From contig OX442318.1 in NCBI GenBank assembly GCA_949358305.1, positions 9,038,501-9,102,500 of the forward strand: DNA of 64,000 bases, in the 5' to 3' direction. Position numbers and translations under genes: made by a program. This document shows positions 36,204 through 45,749 of this stretch, piece by piece. Within the stretch, counting starts at the first letter, position 1. Every line of letters begins with the position of its first letter. This DNA comes from Strigamia acuminata. Its lineage: Eukaryota > Arthropoda > Chilopoda > Geophilomorpha > Linotaeniidae. The notes under the pieces are model-generated. The model had not been told where the DNA came from and made no database searches. It saw nothing but the letters and a program-made list of their open reading frames with translations.

Positions 36204-37083
36204 TTTGTATTTCCTCCCATTTGTAAATTATTACTATTATTGTTTAATTTCTATTTTAAAAATGCAGTGTTTGTACGATTTAGTTGCCGTTTGTGGTTTT
36301 TTAAAACAACTTTTTATTACTAATGAATTTGATAGGTTATAATAAATAAGAAATAATTTTGTTAATGGTTTTTTTGATATTATTTCATCCCAGGAACGTG
36401 AATATCAAGGAGAATTGAAAGGTGAGATGGAACTATTCATTTTGTTAGTTTTTATAGTGATTATCTGATTATTATTTTTAAAAAAAATTATTTTATTTCA
36501 GAAAAGAGAAAAATTTCAAGAGCAGAATTCTAGTTCAATGCGGGATCCTTTTCAATGCTGCCTAAATTGACCACAACAACTGAATTCAATGTATAAATTC
36601 AACTAAAACGACTACCGAGTTAGTGTTCTCGATCAATTTATACGCTAAGACGTGTCCGCTAAATGCTCAAATCATTTTTTGGTCGCTAAAACGTACCATC
36701 TTAGCGCAAAATCGCTAGGATGGGCGACGCTAAAGTTACCTAATCGGATTTATTTTACCGATTATGCTCGTGAATAATGCCAACTGTGAATAATGCAATA
36801 CGAATTAACAAAAGAAAAATTTATTTTTTAAAACAAAATGTCAGAATCATGTCCTAAGTTAGTAACACAATGAAAGATTAAACATCGCATCTAGATAGGA
36901 GCGATGATTAATATCGTATCTGCATATATGCGATGTTAAATCGATCGTACGTGCTACTGGGGTTGAGTTGTCATTTGGGATTAATTCTCTCACTGAAGCA
37001 GGAAATTCCAGGTATGCGATAGCAAGTCTGAAATTTAAATTTAATTTGACAAGAAAATTTTTTTTTTCAGAAATAGTATTTAC
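36204..37083. other. TMEM192 3' end and intergenic scraps
   Basis: AATAAA at 36341-36346 is a plausible TMEM192 polyadenylation signal. The segment 36395-36540 contains splice-like sites around a tiny frame (EREYQGELK) that I cannot assign. Near 36692 lies an inverted copy of the 18-bp motif at 30732. Confidence 0.5.
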
Positions 37084-37440
37084 CGTTGCTGTTTGGAAGT
37101 ATTTATTACTTCAATTTGGTTCAAATAACAAGCCAAAGTGGTTTCTTCAATGGAGCCGTGTGTTTGAAAGTACCAAGTTGCGTTCTTCCAGTTGATGAAG
37201 TTGCCCGTTAACAACTCTAAGCAATTGCTTGCCTGCAAAACTGGAAATAAAATAATTGGCTAAAAGAAATATTGTGTAGGGTTGAATAAGTATAAGAAAT
37301 TTTTACCATAAATTTTTTTTAAAGTGTTTTTTTTTAAATAAAAGGTTTTACCGTAGGGAAATGAACCATGTGCTGTTTCAATCAAGTGTGCATCAACTGC
37401 TGTTGGTTCGTCCATGAAGTACAATATCCGATATGAAGCT
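37084..37440 (-). pseudogene. DEG/ENaC channel fragment, two exons, N-terminal extracellular part
   Basis: On the minus strand, exon 37440-37352 reads YRILYFMDEPTAVDAHLIET then AHGSFPY. This is closely similar to the DEG/ENaC gene at 57.3 kb (RILYFMDEPTVVDSHLIET, THGFFPY). A 111-bp intron follows, then exon 37240-37084 with THGSIEETTLACYLNQ, corresponding to the conserved region before the first extracellular cysteines. The join is GT-AG and in frame. No transmembrane exon or start was found upstream and no TM2 downstream, so it is a gene remnant or captured fragment. Confidence 0.7.
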
Positions 37441-37783
37441 CTGTTATTAGCTACGTGTTGTCTGCTTGGGTCATATGCTTATGGAAGTTTGCACTTACGA
37501 CGTCAATATGCACAATTTCCAAGTAAAGAGAGATTATTTTGTATTGATTAAATTTTGATTGTTTAGTCAGAATAAAATCACTTGAAATGTAACTACTTGA
37601 GAACTCATGTTTTCTTGCCGTAATATTTTATGCAAGTTTTTGCTATTCCAAATACAATGCGAGTTGCTGCTGCAATATATGTCAACTGTTGGATGCCATA
37701 GTTATTTATTTAGATTCTGTCAGTAAAATATCTGGAGATTCTTTCAAACTACACATAAATTTCACCTAACTTTGAATGTGCAG

Positions 37784-37897
37784 GAAAGGAATCCATACGC
37801 ACACGTGTCCTCTACTGGACCAAGAAATTGCATCGGTCAGTACAAATTCCACACGCTAAATCTAAAAAAAAATGATTTTAATGCCTTTTTCAATTGA
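37784..37897 (+). pseudogene. Cytochrome P450 haem-binding exon remnant (CYP4-like)
   Basis: After a CAG the frame reads ERNPYAHVSSTGPRNCIGQ and stops 18 codons later. GPRNCIGQ is the P450 cysteine-ligand loop, and NPYAHV before it matches the CYP4-type approach to that loop. The usual F-x-x-G is altered (SSTG). No I-helix, ExxR or other P450 exon is visible nearby on either strand, so this is an isolated fragment. Confidence 0.7.
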
Positions 37898-38274
37898 CTT
37901 TAGTCAAAAGTTTGCGTTGAATAGTTGATGGAAAAAAAATGCAAACACTGGAAGAAAATGAAGTTACGACAGAACAGAACTTATTTGATTGTAAATTGGC
38001 CTAGAAACAAAAATTATTCTTTTTCATCTTCTTGACATAAAACAAATTTATCTGAATTGAAAATCCGCGTATGTCTATCTGGTTAGTTTGTGATGAAAAT
38101 AAATTTACTTACTCAAACTGTGATCTTCTCAAACGAAAAAAGTAGGTCATTAATAAAGACACTCGCGTGCGTGTTTCTCGTTGTCCCGCCATCGCTATCA
38201 CTGTATCCTCTACTTGGAGCGTCCTTATAATTTTATGTTGCGGCTTGTGTTTAATTTTAGTATCTCTAGCCTAG

Positions 38275-38553
38275 CGCCCTTGTCTTTCAAAAAAAGGAAT
38301 TAAAATCTTCTCCTTCTTAAACATAATATTTGTGACTACGAACATGTTTGGGCTGCGGGTGATTACATTGAAGTTCAAAAAGAGAATTCACGTGTGCGAC
38401 AAATGGAAAATGGCTCTATCTCTTTTGATCACCGAAGCCAAACCTGATGACCAAGGCAGATATTCTTGCAGGGCCTCCAACGGCGTTGGTTTTATCACTT
38501 CCATTAAAACATTTGAAGATCACGGTAGTGGCAATAGCAAAAGTGTGAAATAG
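38275..38553 (+). pseudogene. Immunoglobulin-domain exon fragment
   Basis: The frame contains MALSLLITEAKPDDQGRYSC followed by RASNGVG, the F-strand D-x-G-x-Y-x-C motif and G-strand of an I-set Ig domain as in lachesin/IgLON-type or titin-type proteins. It ends at a TAG after FEDHGSGNSKSVK. No second Ig exon, signal peptide or acceptor in clear phase was found. It could be the last exon of a larger gene, but flanking fragments suggest debris. Confidence 0.55.
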
Positions 38554-38942
38554 ACATAAAACCAACTCGTGTCTAAAGGGCGAAACAAAAATAGACAAAT
38601 AAAAAAAAATATAAAAAGATTTTATTTTTATTTCTAAAATTTTATTATTCTTATTCAAACATCATACTGTATTTACGACCAGATTTCAATATATAAAAAT
38701 TGGCTGAAACGGTAAATGTTGCAAACATTGGGATGTACGACAGCTGATACTTTATAGTGTCTAAGGTTAAAATACTCATTTCTAAGCCACTGTGACTGTG
38801 GGGCTCGTTGTTCATTGGGTTTAGCTTTGGCTTTAGGAGTTTGATGTAGCGTGTTCGATCCTGAGTTGATGTTTAAATTTTTCTTTACTTTTTCGTTTTC
38901 TTTCCTTGCTTAAGTACAGGAGTTAAAGAAAGAGTTAGAGTG

Positions 38943-39450
38943 AGGAGCGGTGGCTCTTGCGATGCGTTTCCAGTATTATCTTGAGTGGACACGTGTATTC
39001 AAGTCTCTAGTTCGAATCCAGAGCAATTCAGATGACGAAGATAATTATTTTTAAACATTTTCTATCTCTTAATTTTCAATCAATTACGTCAGTGCGCAAT
39101 CTGTAAGTAAGAGAATTAAGCAGTAGTTGGATAAGAAGGAGTGGTGGCTCAGAGGTATGATGGCTGGTATTAATAAACAAAATAAATGAAGAACATGTGT
39201 CTGTGTTCAAATCCAGAGATGGATAAATTTAAGTAAAAAAAAATTCTGCTGATTTTATTCAGTTCTAATTTGTGTTATTCTTTTCTAGTAATTTTCTCTC
39301 TTAACTCTATAAGAAGGCAATTAGACACAGGGATAACAACAAGAAGCAGTAGCTTCGAGGTTAAATGTCTAGTATTTTGAAACTTAACGACGGACATCTG
39401 TTCGGGTTCGAATCCCGACCAATCTAGAGGATTTAAAAAAAAAATTAAAA
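38943..39450 (+). mobile_element. Composite SINE with three tRNA-like modules (copy 1)
   Basis: Three consecutive pol III-type modules, each ending in a B-box-like motif: AGTTCGAATCC near 39010, GTTCAAATCC near 39210 and GGGTTCGAATCCC near 39410. The middle one has an A-box-like TGGCTCAGAGG. An A-rich tail follows. A nearly identical copy is at 53743-54236. An antisense tRNA-like module (GGGATTCGAACCC, 39490) lies just downstream. Confidence 0.75.
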
Positions 39451-39640
39451 TTTAAAAAAAATTAAAATTAAAATTAAGAATAGATTCCATCGGGGATTCG
39501 AACCCACGACTTCGGGGTCCAAAGCCACCACTACAACAAATGAAGAAGATACCACACAGCTACAATAGCTGTTATGCTATAATTTTCTTAAAACTTATAC
39601 TTATAGTTTAAATGCGAATAAACATGTAAAAGAAAACTAC

Positions 39641-40033
39641 TACCGTCTTCCCTCGAATATAACGTCATGACGTTGTGTTCGAATACAACGACACCTGACG
39701 TTGTATTCGAATACAACGTCATGACGTTGTATTCAAGTTTTTTCTTGCAACTTCTGAAAAATCAGAAAGTATCATGTAATTTGGCAAAATAAATTTGATT
39801 GAAAATTTCAAATTCGTTTTTCCGGCATCGCACCTGTAAAAAGCGCACCCCGCAACACTTCCCGGCATCGCACCCGTCAATGCACTCGAACATAACGTCA
39901 TGACGTTGTATTCGAAGTGACGTTGTATTCGAACTGACGTTATATTCGAGAAAAGGCATAAACTTTCGAAAACGGCAATTTTCGAAAAAACTTGAATACA
40001 ACGTCATGACGTTATATTCGAGGGAAGACGGTA
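39641..40033. mobile_element. MITE copy 1, 35-bp inverted ends, TA duplication
   Basis: It starts TACCGTCTTCCCTCGAATAT and ends with the exact inverted complement. TA is at both borders. It is 393 bp, 44 bp shorter than the other three copies. The interior carries repeated ACGTCATGACGT palindromes and two GGCATCGCACC blocks. No transposase. Right flank AGCTTCGAGG matches the unoccupied site in the SINE at 39350. Confidence 0.9.
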
Positions 40034-40477
40034 GCTTCGAGGTTAGATGTCTTGTATTTTGAGACTTAACGGCGATCATGTGTCCGGGTTCGAATCCGGA
40101 CAAATCTAGAGGATTTTCAAAAAAAAAATTAAAAATAAAAAAATTAAAAAATTAAAAATAATTTTCATCACAGATTTGAACCCACTAGACCAGAGTCAAA
40201 AGCTACCGCCACAACACGTGAAGCAGATACCGCACAGCTACAATAGCTGTTATGCTGTATTGTTCTTAAAACTTATACTTATAGATTAAATGCGAATAAA
40301 CATGTAAAAAAAAAAAATAAAATACTTGACCAGAAGAACCTCAAAAAAACTAAAAGACTTGACCAGAAGAACCTCAAAAAAACTAAAAGACTAGACTAGA
40401 AAAACCTCAAAAAACTAAAAGACTAGACTAGAAAAACCTCAAAAAAACTAAAAGACTAGAGAAACCTAAGAAACAAA

Positions 40478-41625
40478 ACGTGGTAAAATATGTGCAAAAA
40501 CATGGTAAAATGTGTGCAAAAACTTGGCAAAATGTGTGCCAAAAGTGGCAAAATGTGTGCCAAAACGTGGTAAAATGTGTGCAAAAACATGATAAAATGT
40601 GTGCAAAAATTTGGTCGAAAAACCAAGTTTTCTGACAACTTTTTTTCTTGAAAAATTTTGTTTTTCGACCACATCTCTGCAACCGTAACAAATAGGCATA
40701 TGCATGTGATATTTAATCGATTTTTTAGCCCATTTCCGATCGATTAAGCTCATTTCCGGCACTTTTTCAATTTTGGACCGATTTTGGCAATTTCTCCATA
40801 GGTTAGCCTTTGGGTTTTTGTCAAAATTGGCAAAAATTGAAAAACTGCTGGAAATGAGCCCAATCGACCTGAAATGAGCTAAAAAATCGTCTAAATATCA
40901 CATTCCTATGCCTATCTGTTGCGCTTGCAGAGATATGGTCGAAAAACGGAATTTTCCAAGTGAAATAGTTGTCTGAAAACTTAGTTTTTCGCAGATGTGT
41001 GCCAAAACGTGGCAAAATGTGTGCAAAACCGTGGTAAAATGTGTGCAAAAACTTGGCAGAATGTGTGCAAAAACGTGGTAAAATATGTGCAAAAACATGG
41101 TAAAATGTGTGCAAAAATTTGGCAAAATGTGTGCAAAAACATGGTAAAATATGTGCAAAAACATGGTAAAATGTGTGCAAAAATTTGGCAAAATGTGTGC
41201 AAAAACATGGTAAAATATGTGCAAAAACTTGGCAAAATGTGTGCCAAAAGTGGCAAAATGTGTGCAAAAACATAGTAAAATGTGTGCAAAATGTGGTAAA
41301 ATGTGTGGAAAAACGTGATAAAATGTATGCAAAAACATAGTAAAATGTGTGCAAAATGTGGTAAAATGTGTGGAAAAACGTGATAAAATGTATGCAAAAA
41401 CGTTGCAAAATGTGTGCAAAAACGTGGCAAAATGTGGCAAAAACGTGGCAAAATGTGGCAAAAACGTGGCAAAATGTGTGCAAAAACATAGTAAAATGTG
41501 TGCAAAACGTGGTAAAATGTGTGGAAAAACGTGATAAAATGTATGCAAAAACGTTGCAAAATGTGTGCAAAAAAGGTAAAATGTGTGCAAAAACTTGGCA
41601 GTGTGTGTGCAAAACTTGCCAAATG
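40478..41625. repeat. 22-bp arrays and foldback block of macrosatellite unit 1
   Basis: The basic repeat is GTGTGCAAAAACGTGGYAAAAT (22 bp) with variants CATGG, CTTGG and CGTGA. Two tracts flank a foldback at about 40612-40985, whose arms carry GGTCGAAAAAC / GTTTTTCGACC and GAGCTAAAAAATCG / CGATTTTTTAGC. Because 22 is not a multiple of 3 and the unit lacks minus-strand stops, long minus-strand frames appear in all three phases. Confidence 0.92.
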
Positions 41626-41644
41626 CTGATTAGACGTAAAATGA

Positions 41645-41805
41645 GCTGAAAAATCGATTCCCGTGTGCGCAATTTGCATATCTGGCACTGTTGCAGAGAT
41701 ATAAGCAAAAAACTGACTTTTAGAAGAGAAAAAGTGTTAGATCTCTGCAACGGTGCCAGATATGCAAATTGCACACACGGGAATCGACTTTTTAGCTCAT
41801 TTTAC
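41645..41805. repeat. Hairpin with about 70-bp arms (unit 1)
   Basis: The arm AATCGATTCCCGTGTGCGCAATTTGCATATCTGGCACTG (two pieces of under 20 bp each are exact) is followed by its inverted partner containing GCCAGATATGCAAATTGC and CACACGGGAATCGA. The same hairpin recurs in units 2 and 3 and at 51.0-51.3 kb. Confidence 0.85.
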
Positions 41806-42494
41806 ACGTATTCACCACGTTTTTGGCACTTTTTAAAATTTGCAAAAAAAGACAAGGCAAATGTATGGAGAAATGGAGAAGGAAAAGTTATCAACTTTTA
41901 CACCTTTGGATGCAGATTATGAAGCTTTAGGAATACACTTAAAACAATTCAAATGTGGAAAAATAGACAGAAATTAAAATAAGTTGAATAAGCTTAGAAA
42001 ATGGTCAAATATCTCAATATTTTCGTATCTAGCTTATTGGAGGGCGCAATTTTTTTTTACCGGTTCTGGTTCTCTACAGTTTATAGTGGTTAGAATATCT
42101 ACCACAGTAGAGCTTAGTAAAATTCCTTTCAAAATGTGACTGAGACCACTTTTTTGTGGATACAAAGTCTCTAGTTCGAATCCAGAGCAATTCAGATGAC
42201 GAAAAAATAATTTTTAATTATTTTTATCTCTTAATTTTCAATCAATTATGTCAGTACGCAATGTGTAAGTAAGAGAATTAAGCAGCAGATGAGTAAGGCG
42301 AGTGGTGGCTTTGAGGTATGATGGCTGGTATTTGAAGAACATGTGTCTGTGTTCAAATCCAGGAAAAGGTGGATTTAAGTAAAAAAAATTCTACTTATTT
42401 TATTCAGTTCTAATTTGTGTTATTCTTTTCTAGTAATTTTCTCTCTTAACTCTATAAGAAGGCAATTAAACACAAGAATGACACCAAGAAGCAG

Positions 42495-42931
42495 TACCGT
42501 CTTCCCTCGAATATAACGTCATGACGTTGTGTTCGAATACAACGACACCTGACGTTGTATTCGAATACAACGTCATGACGTTGTATTCAAGTTTTTTCTT
42601 GCAACTTCTGAAAAATCAGAAAGTATCATGTAATTTGGCAAAATAAATTTGATTGAAAATTTCAATTACAAAATTTGTATCCAATTCGTTTTAATACCGT
42701 ACGTATCAAATTCGTTTTTCCGGCATCGCACCTGTAAAAAGCGCACCCCGCAACACTTCCCGGCATCGCACCCGTCAATGCACTCGAACATAACGTCATG
42801 ACGTTGTATTCGAAGTGACGTTGTATTCGAACTGACGTTATATTCGAGAAAAGGCATAAACTTTCGAAAACGGCAATTTTCGAAAAAACTTGAATACAAC
42901 GTCATGACGTTATATTCGAGGGAAGACGGTA
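42495..42931. mobile_element. MITE copy 2 (437 bp)
   Basis: Same ends and TA borders as copy 1, plus an internal 44-bp segment ending AATACCGTACGTAT that copy 1 lacks. Flanks GAAGCAG|TA and TA|GCTTCGAGG are exactly the two halves of the unoccupied SINE site. Confidence 0.92.
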
Positions 42932-45312
42932 GCTTCGAGGTTAGATGTCTTGTATTTTGAGACTTAACGGCGATCATGTGTCCGGGTTCGAATCCGGACA
43001 AATCTAGAGGATTTTCAAAAAAAAAATTAAAAATAAAAAAATTAAAAAATTAAAAATAATTTTCATCACAGATTTGAACCCACTAGACCAGAGTCAAAAG
43101 CTACCGCCACAACACGTGAAGCAGATACCGCACAGCTACAATAGCTGTTATGCTGTATTGTTCTTAAAACTTATACTTATAGATTAAATGCGAATAAACA
43201 TGTAAAAAAAAAAAATAAAATACTTGACCAGAAGAACCTCAAAAAAACTAAAAGACTTGACCAGAAGAACCTCAAAAAAACTAAAAGACTAGACTAGAAA
43301 AACCTCAAAAAACTAAAAGACTAGACTAGAAAAACCTCAAAAAAACTAAAAGACTAGAGAAACCTAAGAAACAAAACGTGGTAAAATATGTGCAAAAACA
43401 TGGTAAAATGTGTGCAAAAACTTGGCAAAATGTGTGCCAAAAGTGGCAAAATGTGTGCCAAAACGTGGTAAAATGTGTGCAAAAACATGATAAAATGTGT
43501 GCAAAAATTTGGTCGAAAAACCAAGTTTTCTGACAACTTTTTTTCTTGAAAAATTTTGTTTTTCGACCACATCTCTGCAACCGTAACATGTGATATTTAA
43601 TCGATTTTTTAGCCCATTTCCGATCGATTAAGCTCATTTCCGGCACTTTTTCAATTTTGGACCGATTTTGGCAATTTCTCCATAGGTTAGCCTTTGGGTT
43701 TTTGTCAAAATTGGCAAAAATTGAAAAACTGCTGGAAATGAGCCCAATCGACCTGAAATGAGCTAAAAAATCGTCTAAATATCACATTCCTATGCCTATC
43801 TGTTGCGCTTGCAGAGATATGGTCGAAAAACGGAATTTTCCAAGTGAAATAGTTGTCTGAAAACTTAGTTTTTCGCAGATGTGTGCCAAAACGTGGCAAA
43901 ATGTGTGCAAAACCGTGGTAAAATGTGTGCAAAAACTTGGCAGAATGTGTGCAAAAACGTGGTAAAATATGTGCAAAAACATGGTAAAATGTGTGCAAAA
44001 ATTTGGCAAAATGTGTGCAAAAACATGGTAAAATATGTGCAAAAACTTGGCAAAATGTGTGCCAAAAGTGGCAAAATGTGTGCAAAACGTGGCAAAATGT
44101 GTGCAAAAACGTGACAAAATGTGTGCAAAAACGTGGCAAAATGTATGCAAAAACATAGTAAAATGTGTGCAAAATGTGGTAAAATGTGTGGAAAAACGTG
44201 ATAAAATGTATGCAAAAACGTTGCAAAATGTGTGCAAAAACGTGGCAAAATGTGGCAAAAACGTGGCAAAATGTGGCAAAAACGTGGCAAAATGTGTGCA
44301 AAAACATAGTAAAATGTGTGCAAAACGTGGTAAAATGTGTGGAAAAACGTGATAAAATGTATGCAAAAACGTTGCAAAATGTGTGCAAAAAAGGTAAAAT
44401 GTGTGCAAAAACTTGGCAGTGTGTGTGCAAAACTTGCCAAATGCTGATTAGACGTAAAATGAGCTGAAAAATCGATTCCCGTGTGCGCAATTTGCATATC
44501 TGGCACTGTTGCAGAGATATAAGCAAAAAACTGACTTTTAGAAGAGAAAAAGTGTTAGATCTCTGCAACGGTGCCAGATATGCAAATTGCACACACGGGA
44601 ATCGACTTTTTAGCTCATTTTACACGTATTCACCACGTTTTTGGCACTTTTTAAAATTTGCAAAAAAAGACAAGGCAAATGTATGGAGAAATGGAGAAGG
44701 AAAAGTTATCAACTTTTACACCTTTGGATGCAGATTATGAAGCTTTAGGAATACACTTAAAACAATTCAAATGTGGAAAAATAGACAGAAATTAAAATAA
44801 GTTGAATAAGCTTAGAAAATGGTCAAATATCTCAATATTTTCGTATCTAGCTTATTGGAGGGCGCAATTTTTTTTTACCGGTTCTGGTTCTCTACAGTTT
44901 ATAGTGGTTAGAATATCTACCACAGTAGAGCTTAGTAAAATTCCTTTCAAAATGTGACTGAGACCACTTTTTTGTGGATACAAAGTCTCTAGTTCGAATC
45001 CAGAGCAATTCAGATGACGAAAAAATAATTTTTAATTATTTTTATCTCTTAATTTTCAATCAATTATGTCAGTACGCAATGTGTAAGTAAGAGAATTAAG
45101 CAGCAGATGAGTAAGGCGAGTGGTGGCTTTGAGGTATGATGGCTGGTATTTGAAGAACATGTGTCTGTGTTCAAATCCAGGAAAAGGTGGATTTAAGTAA
45201 AAAAAATTCTACTTATTTTATTCAGTTCTAATTTGTGTTATTCTTTTCTAGTAATTTTCTCTCTTAACTCTATAAGAAGGCAATTAAACACAAGAATGAC
45301 ACCAAGAAGCAG

Positions 45313-45749
45313 TACCGTCTTCCCTCGAATATAACGTCATGACGTTGTGTTCGAATACAACGACACCTGACGTTGTATTCGAATACAACGTCATGACGTT
45401 GTATTCAAGTTTTTTCTTGCAACTTCTGAAAAATCAGAAAGTATCATGTAATTTGGCAAAATAAATTTGATTGAAAATTTCAATTACAAAATTTGTATCC
45501 AATTCGTTTTAATACCGTACGTATCAAATTCGTTTTTCCGGCATCGCACCTGTAAAAAGCGCACCCCGCAACACTTCCCGGCATCGCACCCGTCAATGCA
45601 CTCGAACATAACGTCATGACGTTGTATTCGAAGTGACGTTGTATTCGAACTGACGTTATATTCGAGAAAAGGCATAAACTTTCGAAAACGGCAATTTTCG
45701 AAAAAACTTGAATACAACGTCATGACGTTATATTCGAGGGAAGACGGTA
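45313..45749. mobile_element. MITE copy 3 (437 bp)
   Basis: Identical in structure and flanks to copy 2, so amplified as part of the macrosatellite unit and not by separate transposition. Confidence 0.92.

Noticed and set aside
36395-36540. Micro-exon pair (EREYQGELK / EKRKISRAEF) after TMEM192
   Set aside because: Splice-like edges, but no upstream exon in the right phase; TMEM192 already has a conserved C-terminus and stop.
38943-39600. Functional tRNA genes
   Set aside because: B-boxes are good, but acceptor stems and anticodon arms do not pair convincingly, and modules recur as part of a mobile block.
40997-41649. Plus-strand Cys/Lys-rich repeat frames (MCAKTWQNVCKN type)
   Set aside because: Same 22-bp satellite read on the other strand; not a cysteine-rich peptide gene.
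40821-41774. Minus-strand frames of 200-317 codons in each macrosatellite unit (His/Phe/Thr-rich repeats), with overlapping frames in all three phases
   Set aside because: They are translations of the 22-bp satellite, which lacks stops on that strand in any phase, extended through hairpin sequence. No start context, no domain, and all phases are equally open.
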